Assembly: GCA_900472395.1 (NCBI GenBank)
Contig: UCHV01000044.1
Coordinates: 1-64,000, forward strand
Origin: Hyphomicrobiales bacterium
GTDB lineage: Bacteria; Pseudomonadota; Alphaproteobacteria; Rhizobiales; Rhizobiaceae
Direction: 5' to 3'
Length of the DNA stretch: 64,000 nucleotides
Shown: positions 22,001 through 30,467 of the stretch, in pieces
Numbering within the stretch: position 1 is the first letter of the stretch
Layout of the letters: every line of letters begins with the position of its first letter
Made by a program: the position numbers and the translations under genes
The notes under the pieces: model-generated
Seen by the model: the letters and a program-made list of their open reading frames with translations, nothing else
Told to the model about the DNA's origin: nothing
Database searches by the model: none

Positions 22001-22118
22001 AGGCGTCCTCCCGGCCACTGTCGAGTATCGCGTAGCGCTCGATTGCGGCCAGCCGCTCGGTTTCGTTCCAAAGCGGCGTAGGAACCTCCGCACCCCGGCA
22101 GAATTTCAAGTCGGACAT
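19032..22118 (-). CDS. Hybrid sensor histidine kinase (3 GAF, PAS, HisKA, HATPase, receiver)
   Basis: About 1028 residues from the ATG at 22118; a longer in-frame start at 22217 adds 33 unlikely residues. Three GAF domains (about 15-175, 195-345, 360-520), then PAS (545-650), HisKA with the phospho-His in GLLTGGVAHDFNNLL (about residue 676), HATPase (GLGLSMVHGL), and a C-terminal receiver whose Asp lies in LLVTDHLMPGISG. No membrane helices, so a cytoplasmic sensor, perhaps of a small ligand or redox state. The class usually phosphorylates its own receiver and passes the phosphate to a separate protein. GGAGAG lies upstream. No EcfG-type site is present. Confidence 0.93.
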   Translation of the reverse strand: MSDLKFCRGAEVPTPLWNETERLAAIERYAILDSGREDAFDDVAALAADILEAPIAVVNFIAADRQWFKAEVGIGTDTLPLDASICRHAILQRGVLVVPDLTQDSRFQDNPLVHVVDGLRFYAGAVLETPDGLPLGTLCVLDRQSRPEGISKRQKRALEVLAKQTMARLELKRSETVAQAERARAEQHARRLSLIAKASTILLNADDQVDAVRDLFSLITDEFDLDVAFHYQCGDGALKLVVAAGLTPEQERVAARIEFGQTVCGIVAVNRAAMLVTDIQTSVVAHAVFLRRLGLDTYFSVPLLAGSDLLGTVSFGRIGKPFSPGELDALSAIAAQLATAIERGYADEALRESEARQAFLLSLSDTMRTLKTPKEIASVAAERLGERFNLSRVFYAEYFGSIMKIERDFSRGVDSIVGEHDLAAFGPELLRAYHECPVVKVNDVQTDMRFNDDARAGLQARQVGAYLDVVLFEDEQWVSLLALQSETPRAWSTSEEGLFREVAERVRAATERARAEDRLRELNDTLERRVAETSAERDQIWRHSLDLLSVIDLGHGTFDTVNPAWTAALGWREDEVMGRQFAQFVHPDDAEASARAFQIVRNGVSVKRFENRYQTRDGGWRWLSWVAVPESGKLYSITRDVTDEKARQIELETAQEALRQSQKMEAMGLLTGGVAHDFNNLLTPIVGTLDLLQRRGVGSEREQRLIEGAVQSAERAKTLVQRLLAFARRQPLQSVPVDVPQLVAGMGELIASTTGPQIKVVIDVQEDLAPAKADPNQLEMALLNLAVNARDAMAEGGGTLRISAGIERVLSGHRTGLSAGDYICLSVADTGAGMDEATLARAIEPFFSTKGVGKGTGLGLSMVHGLASQLGGALTIQSRLGVGTDVELWLPLSTAVPEIADTVANALEVPPTCGIALLVDDEDLVRMSTADMLGDLGYAVIEAASGEQALRLIKSGERFDLLVTDHLMPGISGTDLAREVRSAKPDTPVLLVSGYAESAGVDPDIPRLTKPFRIDELAASLAQFAMTN

Positions 22119-22433
22119 GGGAGGACGCTCTCCGTTTCTGCCATTCTGGAATGCGCTTCCGGATGATGCGGAAGCAGACGGCAGAACGAGATTTTCTACT
22201 GATAGCCGATGGACCAATTTACGATCTCAACCTTAAACCGTGCGCCGAATTATTGCTAGATCAGAGCGTAGTGACGACACACAAACGCTATGTTCGGTTA
22301 AGCCTGCACAGTCCAGAGCAAGCCCTTCATGTGCGGTCGATACGATGCCATAAAGAAAACCCTTGCATGCCAAGACTTCGGTGATGCTCACGCGCGTGAG
22401 TGGCTCGGAAACCTCGGCAAACACCTTCGAGCT
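22119..22433. other. Gap between the hybrid kinase and the response regulator
   Basis: 315 bases with no gene recognised; it should contain the promoter of the minus-strand hybrid kinase and the end of the LOV kinase operon. No clear terminator hairpin or EcfG-type site was seen. Confidence 0.4.
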
Positions 22434-22859
22434 TTAGACGGTACGCCTGCCCGCATTCGCATCCTCGGCCAGAACCAGACTTGCCGGGGGCGAGCCGCTA
22501 TCATCTCCTTCAATAAGGGCCGACACATAAGCGAGCGCATTTTTCATCCCGTTCATCGTGTACGGCTTTTCTATCGCGCCGAGGGCGCCGGCAAAGTCAT
22601 CGGGGATCTTTTTGATGTTTCCGCTCACAAAAACGTAGGGGATCCCTGATGCTGCAAGTTCACGCCCGACATCGATACCCGTTGGCCCATCCATCAGATG
22701 AATATCGACGAACGCGAAATCCGGTCTTGAGCTGTCGATCTGCTGGCGGGCCTGAATACTGCTCATTGCGAGCCCCGTGACGGTATGGCCAGCCATTTCC
22801 ACCTCAGTCTCAAGTTCCATGGCAAGCAGCATCTCATCTTCAACGATCATGACTTTCAA
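22434..22859 (-). CDS. Single-domain response regulator (LovR-like)
   Basis: 141 residues, one receiver domain and no output domain. Asp pair in MIVEDEMLL, phospho-acceptor Asp52 in FAFVDIHLMDG, switch residues in YVFVSGN, and Lys98 in AIEKPYT. The start codon overlaps the stop of the LOV kinase (ATGA), so the two are co-translated. In Caulobacter the equivalent LovK/LovR pair tunes the general stress response, LovR acting as a phosphate sink; I infer the same arrangement here from gene order and domains. Confidence 0.9.
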   Translation of the reverse strand: MKVMIVEDEMLLAMELETEVEMAGHTVTGLAMSSIQARQQIDSSRPDFAFVDIHLMDGPTGIDVGRELAASGIPYVFVSGNIKKIPDDFAGALGAIEKPYTMNGMKNALAYVSALIEGDDSGSPPASLVLAEDANAGRRTV

Positions 22860-23983
22860 TGTGTATTCTCCTGGTGGTCTCCGACAAGAAGGACGACATC
22901 GACGATCGTCTTACTGCCATCACGCTTCCGTTGAATGTCCGCGCCGAGCTGCAGGGCAGATGCTCTCAGCAACATCCGTCCGAGCTCGACGCTTTCGCTA
23001 TCCGGTTCTACCGGCTCAGACGTATCTTCCACACGGATCAGGAAATGCCCGTTCAGACGTTTGACGACAACATGGATGTCGCCCCCGCCATCGTTGAGAC
23101 CTCTCCGGACTGCATCCCCGACAAGCTCATTGACGATCAAGGATAGCGGTGTCGCTTTTACCGCCGGCACAAGAAGAGGAGCGAGGTCGAGCGAAAGGCG
23201 AATATCCTTGCGGCCGGTCGCGTCGACGAGATCTGTGACAAGCTCTCGCGTAAACTCCGACATGTCGAATTTTGACACGTCGTCGAGTGTAAAGAGCTTT
23301 CGCTGGACTGTGCTAAGGGCTTCGATCCGGTTGAGCACGGACATGAGCGTCTGCTTTTGCCGGTCATCTTTCGTGACGCGCGCCTGCATCTTGACGATGG
23401 AAGCCATCGTCAGAAGATTGTTCTTTACCCGATGGTCGACTTCATGGACGAGCAGCGAGCGTGCGTCGAGCGCTGCGCGAAGGTTAGCGGTATGCTTTGC
23501 GACTTCCGCTTCGGCCTGATGCCGTGCAGCGGCAAGGTCCGCTTCCCGGCTTTTCACCGTCGTGAAATCAAGCTGCGACGCGAAGAAATAGATGATCTTG
23601 CCTGTCTCGTCGCGCACCGGGCTGATAAAGACCGCGTTCCAGAACGTACTGCCATCCTTGCGGTAATTGAGGATATCCACCGCCACATCCTGCCCGGCGG
23701 CGATATTTTCACGGATTTTGGCCACGGTATCCCGATCTGTCTGAGGCCCCTGCAAGAACCGGCAATTGCGGCCGATGACCTCATCGTCGCCGTAGCCAGT
23801 CAGCTTCAGGAAAGCCGTGTTGCAGAAGATGATCGGATTGTCGGGCTGGCTCGGATCCGTGACGATCATCGGCATACGCGTCGCCTTGAATGCCGCCGCG
23901 AACGGGTCTTCGCTTACGTGCCCGGCGACAAGACGGTCTCCGGCATTGCGGGCATCTCGTCGATTGTTGTCATTTTCGTGCAT
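22856..23983 (-). CDS. LOV-domain blue-light sensor histidine kinase (HisKA_2 type, LovK-like)
   Basis: 375 residues. Residues 28-145 are a LOV (PAS) domain with the flavin-adduct motif GRNCRFLQG, Cys74 being the photoactive cysteine, and the following NYRKDGSTFWN. A coiled linker leads to the HisKA_2 dimerisation helix with phospho-His184 in HEVDHRVKNNLL, then a HATPase domain with ancestral N-box LIVNELVGDAVRRGL. Blue light is expected to form a flavin-cysteinyl adduct and change kinase activity toward the general-stress regulators. An EcfG-type promoter sits about 30 bases upstream. It overlaps the LovR-like gene by 4 bases. Confidence 0.92.
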   Translation of the reverse strand: MHENDNNRRDARNAGDRLVAGHVSEDPFAAAFKATRMPMIVTDPSQPDNPIIFCNTAFLKLTGYGDDEVIGRNCRFLQGPQTDRDTVAKIRENIAAGQDVAVDILNYRKDGSTFWNAVFISPVRDETGKIIYFFASQLDFTTVKSREADLAAARHQAEAEVAKHTANLRAALDARSLLVHEVDHRVKNNLLTMASIVKMQARVTKDDRQKQTLMSVLNRIEALSTVQRKLFTLDDVSKFDMSEFTRELVTDLVDATGRKDIRLSLDLAPLLVPAVKATPLSLIVNELVGDAVRRGLNDGGGDIHVVVKRLNGHFLIRVEDTSEPVEPDSESVELGRMLLRASALQLGADIQRKRDGSKTIVDVVLLVGDHQENTH

Positions 23984-24011
23984 TGCGGTCCTGATTGTTG
24001 CCCGGTGGGAG

Positions 24012-24036
24012 AAGTCGCGGCCGAGAGATTCGTTCC
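24012..24036 (-). promoter_or_regulatory. EcfG/RpoE2-type promoter of the LOV kinase operon
   Basis: On the minus strand GGAAC (24036-24032), an 18-base spacer, then TT (24013-24012). The kinase ATG is at 23983, giving a short leader. If genuine, the stress sigma factor switches on its own candidate sensor, a feedback loop. The site lies just inside or beyond the stop end of the neighbouring HWE kinase gene. Confidence 0.6.
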
Positions 24037-24042
24037 TGGCGA

Positions 24043-25860
24043 TTAGGCAAGCGTGTGCGACGGTAACATTGCCTCGATCTCAAATTGAATGCCCGCGTGG
24101 TCATAGGAGATCGCTGATGACCCCTCCAATTCTCCTGCAAGCAAGCGTTCGATCAGCCGGGATCCGAAGCCCTTGCGGACCGGCGCAGCGACGTGTGGCC
24201 CACCGGTTTCTGTCCAGCGCAGGCCGAGGCTCCCGGTTTCAGGATCATGCGTCCAGGTGATCACGACCCGCCCTGACGGTGTAGAGAGGGCTCCGTATTT
24301 GGCAGCATTCGTACCGAGCTCATGAAGGGCAAGAGAAAGCGTCGCCACCGCTTTTTGCGGCAACAGAACGGAAGGGCCCGACAGTTCGAATCGCTCTGGT
24401 GGATAGGGTGCCACTGCCTGCTCCACCACGGCTGCAAGATTGGCAACTTGCCAATCACCATCGGCCAGCAGATCATGGGCGTGTGCGAGTGCCGAAAGGC
24501 GGGCTTCGAATGCCGCCACCGCTTTCTGGGGGTCGTTTGCTTTTGCCAAGGTCTGACGGGCTATAGCGATGACCGTTGCGAAGACATTCTTGACCCGGTG
24601 GTGGAGTTCGCCGATCAAAACCGCTTGAAGGCGATCAGCCTGCTTTTTCGCAGAAATATCGTGCGCGATTTTCGAGGCACCGATAGTCCTTCCCATGGCG
24701 TCACGGATCGGTGAGACGCTCAGAAGGACATCGACAAGCTGTCCACCCTTGCAGCGGCGTTTAGTCTCATAGGCTTCGACCACAGATCCCGCCTTGATCC
24801 GCTCCAGCAAAGCTGGCTCTTCATCAAGCCGGTCCTCAGGCACCAGCATCAGGACCGACTGACCGATAATCTCTTCCGCGCTGTAACCGTAGAGTTGTTC
24901 AGCGCCGCCATTCCACGAGGTGATGGTCATCGCCAGATCAATACCGAGGATTGCATCATTGGAGGATGCGATGATCGAAGCCAGCCGGCGCTCGGCCTCT
25001 TGTGCTTTTTTCCGTTCGCTGATGTCGACGGAAACAACGGCAACCTGCCGAATCTGTCCGCGCTCATCGCGCAAAGCGGAAACTGTGTTGTTGACCCAGA
25101 CAAGTCCACCATCCCGCTTGACGTATCGCTTCTCCACGTCAAAACTTTCGCCGGTCTGTGCAAGCCGGTTGAACAGGCGCCTGTGCTCGGGCATGTCTTC
25201 GACATATGTGATGTCGGCGATATTCATGCCGAGGAGGTCCTTCTCGTCATAGCCGACGATCTCGCAAAACCGGCTGTTGACGTGCAGGATCTCGCCTTCA
25301 AGGCTGCCTTGTCCAATACCCGCCGCTGACTGCGAGACGACCGCCCTTAAGCGTTCCTCGCTCTCTTGCAGTGCCAGATCGGCCCGCACCCGATCTGTTG
25401 TCTCATTGACGATACAGAAGATGCCGCGGACGATGCCATCTTCGTCGTGGATGGCCGAGTACGATATGTCGAAGTAGACTGTTTCCGGATACCCATGCCG
25501 CTCGATGTAGAAGGGTCGATTCTTCGCGGCCACGGTCTTGTCGGCATCCATCACGCCACGCAAGAGCGGCTCAAGATCGTCCCAGAGCTCAGTCCAATTC
25601 TCGCGCGCCGGCCGGCCGAACGCCTTAGGATGACGCAAACCAATCGTCGGGGCGTAGGGCTCATTGTAAAGAGCAATCAGATCAGGACCCCAGAACACCA
25701 CAATCTGCGCCATGGACGGCAACATGATATCCACTGCTGATCGGAGGCAAGGCGGCCAGGTCGAAGGCTTTCCGAGAATTGAATCATCCCAATCTCCGCC
25801 TTCGATCAGACGGGAGATCTCGTCCGTCCCTTTAAAAGTCCTGGCCGTTGAGCCCTGCAT
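24043..25860 (-). CDS. Multi-PAS HWE-family sensor histidine kinase
   Basis: 605 residues. PAS-like regions at about 35-155 (IVVFWGPDLIALYNEPYAP), 165-285 (SQSAAGIGQGSLEGEILHVN) and 290-405 (NDAILGIDLAMTITSWNGGA). HWE kinase core from 410: phospho-His421 in GELHHRVKNVFATV, N-box LALHELGTNAAKYGAL, the hallmark WTETGGP, and GFGSRLIERLL. No membrane helices. HWE and HisKA_2 kinases often feed the PhyR-NepR-EcfG stress cascade, but the partner of this one is not shown. It runs in the same direction as the LOV pair with a 59-base gap that holds the LOV promoter. Confidence 0.93.
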   Translation of the reverse strand: MQGSTARTFKGTDEISRLIEGGDWDDSILGKPSTWPPCLRSAVDIMLPSMAQIVVFWGPDLIALYNEPYAPTIGLRHPKAFGRPARENWTELWDDLEPLLRGVMDADKTVAAKNRPFYIERHGYPETVYFDISYSAIHDEDGIVRGIFCIVNETTDRVRADLALQESEERLRAVVSQSAAGIGQGSLEGEILHVNSRFCEIVGYDEKDLLGMNIADITYVEDMPEHRRLFNRLAQTGESFDVEKRYVKRDGGLVWVNNTVSALRDERGQIRQVAVVSVDISERKKAQEAERRLASIIASSNDAILGIDLAMTITSWNGGAEQLYGYSAEEIIGQSVLMLVPEDRLDEEPALLERIKAGSVVEAYETKRRCKGGQLVDVLLSVSPIRDAMGRTIGASKIAHDISAKKQADRLQAVLIGELHHRVKNVFATVIAIARQTLAKANDPQKAVAAFEARLSALAHAHDLLADGDWQVANLAAVVEQAVAPYPPERFELSGPSVLLPQKAVATLSLALHELGTNAAKYGALSTPSGRVVITWTHDPETGSLGLRWTETGGPHVAAPVRKGFGSRLIERLLAGELEGSSAISYDHAGIQFEIEAMLPSHTLA

Positions 25861-26081
25861 CGTGTCCGCTCTACATTACCGCTGCGATGCTTTGCATCTG
25901 TTCCATTTTATTCGACGGCGGATTTATGGCACGACCGGCTTGCTGCAAGGGCTTCAGCAATGAATTCAGCGTGAGAAGAGCCGAATACGCCTAGATCGAA
26001 GCTTCGTACAAGTCATCAGACCCATGCCTTGACGACGACACGAGGCTCTCCCATACCGGCGCACGAGAAAAGGAGATGGCA

Positions 26082-26309
26082 ATGCGGGCAATTCTCGACA
26101 CGGCATTCGGACCAAACGAATTAGAGATCGTCGATCAAGCATTCAATGATTGGCTGGTTCGGCACCAGATCCCAAAAAATAGCCCGGACGCAGAGCTTGC
26201 CGCCGCGATCATCATGACCCTCTATCGAGAGGGCCATAAAACACGGCAAACGCTGGAAGCTGCGATGGCAAAACATCGAGGCCTCACCGATCTGAGCAAT
26301 TTAGCATGA
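26082..26309 (+). CDS. Small hypothetical protein, 75 residues
   Basis: Helical, no membrane segment: FGPNELEIVDQAFNDWL, then AELAAAIIMTLYREG and LEAAMAKHRGLTDL. It resembles small conserved rhizobial proteins without known function. AAGGAG ends six bases before the ATG at 26082, so I use this start instead of the ATG at 26076, which would touch the ribosome site. It stands alone. Confidence 0.7.
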   Translation: MRAILDTAFGPNELEIVDQAFNDWLVRHQIPKNSPDAELAAAIIMTLYREGHKTRQTLEAAMAKHRGLTDLSNLA

Positions 26310-26593
26310 GGATCTTGATAGCAGACGAACCAGCGATCCTTTATCGGATTCCCTAAGCTATAGAATCAGCGCAAATTTCTCGGAGGCAATGTCTGGACTG
26401 AAAAGGCTGTCGCCTGGAAGTTACCGTAGCAACACGTCTGTCCCTCGCGACCCTTTCAGGCGCACGTCATCTCTTGCGCGTCTGATTCATTGCAACCGCT
26501 GAACCCCCAATGCGAACGGCAACTTTTGGGCGCCCACGGAGCCCACATGTTTATCATAATATAAGCGAATGCGCGCTGACACCGTCTACGGGT

Positions 26594-27077
26594 TCAATGC
26601 GTTGCTGCAATGTTCAATCCGATCATTAGCATCATCGGATCGGATGGAGATCGCATGGACCCAACAGCCTCGTAGAAGGCACGTGCGTCATCGGATATCG
26701 CGTGCACCAATAAGCCGCGGAGACCCATGATTTCGGCGGCGTAGAGCAGCCGAAGACCGGCATCACGCACCAACGCCCGACCGGTACCGCGACCTTGGTA
26801 GGACAGATCGATCGCGAGCCACCCAAGTACAGTGACTGCGATCGGATATGGCATGTTTCGCTTAAAGCGACCCGGCGCGTCTGGTATCTGACAGCGGCGC
26901 AATAGCATAATAGGGCAACGACACGATTTCCCTCACAGGCTACGAAAGTGAGATACGCACCACCCGCATGATTGCTCGCGCTCGTCGACGCAGCCAACCG
27001 TCCAGCCCAGGAAGTCCGGAATCAAACTCGTCAAGCCCGTGATGCTCGGCCAAAGGCATCGGAGAAGTAAGGGTCAC
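26594..27077 (-). pseudogene. TacT-like GNAT toxin, frameshifted
   Basis: Starting at the GTG at 27077, which overlaps the antitoxin stop, the frames read in order LAEHHGLDEFDSGLPGLDGW; after a shift ANHAGGAYLTFVACEGNRVV; after another shift DAPGRFKRNMPYPIAVTVLG, then GRGTGRALVRDAGLRLL and HAISDDARAFYEAVG. These are the landmarks of type II GNAT toxins that acetylate aminoacyl-tRNA. At least two indels (near 26985 and 26900) disable it. Partner of the broken antitoxin directly upstream. Confidence 0.85.
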
Positions 27078-27369
27078 GCCTCATCCCATGGAGCTTTGAT
27101 CGACATTGTCCGTTTCAGACGCTCATTAGAAAGCTCGGGTGCATCAAGTCGGCCAAGGTATCCGGCGTGGGCCTCGGGCTGAACGTGAAGACGGTGCGAT
27201 CAAGCACGACTTCCTCGGCGCGGCTTTCCGACGCCTCCAGCACGAAATCAGTCCGCGTCTTGCCAAGCAGCTCAGCCGCGCGGTCGATGAGATTGCGCGT
27301 GGCGGGTTTGATACGGATATTGAGTGGAACGCTGGCGTCCAAATTTTTGCTCGTACGTGACGTTGGCAT
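27074..27369 (-). pseudogene. TacA-like DUF1778 antitoxin, frameshifted
   Basis: From ATG 27369 (GGAG upstream) the frame gives the ribbon-helix-helix part LNIRIKPATRNLIDRAAELL and DFVLEASESRAEEVVLDRTV. Then it shifts near 27190; the other frame continues HAGYLGRLDAPELSNERLKR and ends SIKAPWDEA, the toxin-neutralising tail typical of DUF1778. Both members of the toxin-antitoxin pair are therefore decayed, consistent with loss of the toxin allowing loss of the antitoxin. Confidence 0.85.
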
Positions 27370-27879
27370 GGGCAACTCCAATGTGATGCCGGTACATGCT
27401 GCAACGACACCATCGTTGCAGCACTGTTTCTCTGTCGGCGACTTAGATGGTAACTTTCGCCTGCGAAGGCCAATGGGACAGAATTGCGCGCTCCCCAAAC
27501 GTGGAAACTGCCGTCATCTGCGCAGTCCTGAACAAAGCCTTTTGATGGCTGTAATTGTAACCGTGGACGTCCGCATGCTTAAGCGGGATGCTTGCGGTGC
27601 CTCGATTGCAAATCCTTGCGCCGTCAGTTCCCGCACTGGGGTAATCGCGACCGTATTCTGGTCTGGCTAGGATGTCGGCCATTCGATGTTTGAAGGGACG
27701 ATGGCCTGGAGGAATAGAAACAGTAAGTTCTGCATAGCGCAATGTGTCTTCTTTGCCCGCCGTCTACGCACCCGCCCTGCTCCGATAGCGGAGGCGATGA
27801 TCGCGGACTGTAGAGGTAGAACGTTACTGTATTTCCTTTCCGGCCCCAAAATGTATTTCGAAACTTCAATGTCTGACCG
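27370..27879. other. Gene-poor stretch between the TacAT relic and the L,D-transpeptidase
   Basis: No intact or recognisable gene. Overlapping open frames on both strands (such as 27443-27742 minus) show no family motif. The right end carries the promoter of the transpeptidase gene. Confidence 0.4.
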
Positions 27880-27904
27880 GGAACCACCAGTGTACTTGGG
27901 CATT
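27880..27904 (+). promoter_or_regulatory. EcfG/RpoE2-type promoter of the L,D-transpeptidase gene
   Basis: GGAAC at 27880-27884, 18-base spacer, TT at 27903-27904. The ATG at 27913 follows only eight bases later, so the transcript should begin at or next to the start codon; this agrees with the absence of a ribosome site. Confidence 0.6.
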
Positions 27905-27912
27905 CAGCAATC

Positions 27913-28890
27913 ATGAAAAAGACATTCCTCCTCGCTTGTGCCATGTCGATCGGCTCCTCGACCGCTGTTTTGGCTGAAACACTGTCGGCCGAAGTGATCA
28001 ATGCGGCACCGATTGTCGGCATTGCTTCGGATCGACCAGCGCAACCGCCGGAACAGCCGGACCCTTCGATCATCCGCCTGCAAGTGCTGCTGGATAGGAG
28101 GGGAGCATCACCCGGTGTGATCGATGGTAAATACGGGGAGAACGTCAGCAAGGCGATCGCAGCATTCGAGGCGATGAGTGGCCTTCCGATTGATGGCAAA
28201 CTCGATGATGGCGTTTTCGGACAGCTAGAAGATGGAAGTCCGGTCGTCGGGAACTACCAAATTACGAAGGAAGACACGGAAGGTTTGGTAGAGACAATCC
28301 CAAAGGACTACGCGGATCAGGCATCCATGGAGCATCTGGGCTTCACGAGTGTCACTGAACGGTTATCGGAGCGTTTTCACATGGACCCGCGATTGTTGAA
28401 GTCGCTAAACCCGACATCAACCTTTGGTGCAGGTGAAACCGTCCTTGTCACAGCACCCGAAAAGCCCAAAACAGGCAGTGTAACGCGTATCGAGGCACAC
28501 CGGCGCACCGGGCAGGTGGTGGCTTATGCCGAGGACGGAGCAATTATTACGATTTATCCGGCCACCATAGGCAGTGAAGATAATCCAACGCCTTCCGGAT
28601 CTCATAAGATTGAGGGCGTCGCACGGATGCCGGAATACACATACAATCCCAAAATCAATTTCCAGCAAGGTAGCAACAAGAGAGTATTGAAGCTTCCGAG
28701 CGGTCCGAACAATCCGGTTGGCACGGTCTGGATCGATCTTTCCGAGCCCACCTATGGAATTCACGGCACGCCGGAGCCAAGCTTGATCGACAAGGCCGGA
28801 TCACACGGATGTATTCGCCTCACGAATTGGGATGTTGAGGAACTGGCCGCGATGGTGAAGCCTGGTGTGATAGTTGACATCGTTGATTAA
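27913..28890 (+). CDS. L,D-transpeptidase (YkuD) with peptidoglycan-binding domain
   Basis: 325 residues. Signal peptide MKKTFLLACAMSIGSSTAVL, cleaved near AETLSAE. A PG_binding_1-like domain spans about 50-110 (LDRRGASPGVIDGKYGENVS). The YkuD catalytic domain spans 195-325 with HGTPEPSLIDKAGSHGCIRL, holding the catalytic His and Cys of the HxxxxxxxxxxxxSHGCxR signature. The enzyme makes 3-3 crosslinks in periplasmic peptidoglycan, or anchors proteins, and is often stress-induced. The promoter so close to the ATG suggests a leaderless mRNA. Confidence 0.93.
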   Translation: MKKTFLLACAMSIGSSTAVLAETLSAEVINAAPIVGIASDRPAQPPEQPDPSIIRLQVLLDRRGASPGVIDGKYGENVSKAIAAFEAMSGLPIDGKLDDGVFGQLEDGSPVVGNYQITKEDTEGLVETIPKDYADQASMEHLGFTSVTERLSERFHMDPRLLKSLNPTSTFGAGETVLVTAPEKPKTGSVTRIEAHRRTGQVVAYAEDGAIITIYPATIGSEDNPTPSGSHKIEGVARMPEYTYNPKINFQQGSNKRVLKLPSGPNNPVGTVWIDLSEPTYGIHGTPEPSLIDKAGSHGCIRLTNWDVEELAAMVKPGVIVDIVD

Positions 28891-29819
28891 GAGCGATGTC
28901 GAGACGGTCAACCATCGTTCGGTCGCGATTTTCAGACGCCCACATAGTGACAATTTGCCTTGCAGGAGACGAATCACTGCCACCGTCACTTCAAGATCTT
29001 CACCTCGAAATGGCATGATGTCAGTGAGGCATCAATGCACAACCAAGGCATGACGCGTGAGCTTTCACGCTCGAAAAGCTGATAAGACACTGATCAAACG
29101 CGGCGGACGTGCTATGCCTGAAAACCATTGCCTAATACAAAAAAGCACCACTTCAGACGTCGTTCACAACCCGCACTGTCATAAATTAGGTTAAGAACGG
29201 CCAGCATGCCATTGACTTTTCATCAATTTTCATAACGTCTCAGGCAGATAACTTCACCACTTTTGTGATGCATCAATCCGCTTTCCAGCTGCACGCCGGA
29301 TCGGCAGCGTACTGAATGACAGCAGTCAGTTCCAGATCACCAAAACGGTTTCTGGATTACACCCAACGTCCCGTGCACACCACCTAACGCCTCAGGATCA
29401 CTGGTCATAACAATCCGTCACGTCGGCTTCGGCCGAGCGTATGACCGACGTCAGGGCCTGTAGCACCGTCCCGGAAATTGACTAAGGGATGCAGGCCGCG
29501 ATTGTTGACAAGCGTAAACGCTTGAAACATCTTCCCGGCAATCCCGATCGAATTATGTCCCAGTCACTCGATCGCGTCTTGAAAGTTGAACGCGATCAAC
29601 GGCTAAACCTCAACGATGAGTCCGGTGCAGGACATTCTTTTCCCCTATCGCGTACGCAAATAGAGCCACCCACAAGCCAAACTGGTGTCCCAAAGTCCGA
29701 CACTACACCTTTTCCGGGGCGAGATAAGTGAACCGGCCGATTTCTTGCAGCACCTTAAACAAATGAAACCTTATTGCATAGAAGGCGTCGGATGCTGGAA
29801 GATCTGCCAACGGGCTTAG
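28891..29819. other. 929-base stretch without a confident gene
   Basis: An 80-codon frame at 29489-29731 (plus) has a protein-like middle (KRLKHLPGNPDRIMSQSLDR) but no ribosome site and a low-complexity end; it may be a remnant. A short inverted repeat, GCGTGA-N4-TCACGC, lies near 29053. Nothing else was recognised. Confidence 0.4.
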
Positions 29820-30119
29820 TCACGATGAACTCATCGACATCCTCAGTGTGAAACGGGCGGGCCGTAGCGGTATCTCCACTTCATCTTCATTGGAAAGATG
29901 TGCGAGCAGAACCGTAAAAAGGCGGCGTGCTTCCTTCAACTTTCGAGAGTCGGCAATCGGTTTGTCGATAACGCCGCGGAGCACGCACACGACATCGTTA
30001 GCGGCGCGGCGGATCTGCCGTTCTGGTGCTTGCGCTGAGATTTCCAATGCCAGCGCGTACATGCGCGTGAAACTACGGGCATTACCCGCAGCGTTGAGCC
30101 AACCATCATGTTTGTTCAT
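29820..30119 (-). CDS. Possible small hypothetical protein, 99 residues
   Basis: Basic, helical protein (ARSFTRMYALALEISAQAPE; ANDVVCVLRGVIDKPIADSR; EARRLFTVLLAHL). No family recognised and no clear ribosome site. Coding is plausible because the helices are well formed and the opposite frame is less protein-like. Confidence 0.4.
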   Translation of the reverse strand: MNKHDGWLNAAGNARSFTRMYALALEISAQAPERQIRRAANDVVCVLRGVIDKPIADSRKLKEARRLFTVLLAHLSNEDEVEIPLRPARFTLRMSMSSS

Positions 30120-30311
30120 GGTTACTGAAATAGGTCAGAAGATACCGATGTCACCCGGAGAGCGTTTTTGTAGTCAAGCTCACATTAATTTATTAGTAAT
30201 CATGAATGTCGCGGTGAGGAGCGCATATCGGCTCAATGGCGGACCGAACCACCTCACCACCCGTTGGAACGCAACAAGATTGGCGTTGCTGACAAAAACC
30301 GCCTCAAGATA

Positions 30312-30467
30312 TCAGCCGTTGGGATTGACGACTTCGGAGGCGGGCTGATTCTCAGTCTCGCCCGGCTTCAAAACAAAAACGTAAGCCCCGCCAATCACTA
30401 TGCCGAGAATGAAAATAACTGCGACAAATGTAAACATGCCGCGACGGGCCTTGCTATCGGTACTCAT
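30312..30467 (-). CDS. Small single-span membrane protein with SKARxGMF motif (copy 1)
   Basis: 51 residues from the ATG at 30467 (an upstream in-frame ATG at 30503 adds 12 residues). Layout: cytoplasmic MSTDSKARRGMFTF, one transmembrane helix (VAVIFILGIVIGGAYVFVL), then a short polar tail. It is clearly paralogous to the 51-residue gene at 45304-45459, sharing SKAR(R/K)GMFT and the helix position. An EcfG-type site lies about 165 bases upstream; the long leader holds another open frame (30454-30624) that begins nine bases after the promoter and may be a short gene or just leader. Function unknown; probably a stress-induced envelope protein. Confidence 0.65.
   Translation of the reverse strand: MSTDSKARRGMFTFVAVIFILGIVIGGAYVFVLKPGETENQPASEVVNPNG

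Noticed and set aside
25889..25920. Possible EcfG-type promoter before the HWE kinase (GTTCC near 25908)
   Set aside because: The bases 18 or 19 downstream of GGAAC on the minus strand are not TT, so the site does not fit.
26308..26355. Start of a response regulator (MRILIADEPAIL)
   Set aside because: The frame stops after about 16 codons and does not resume; too short to call a relic.
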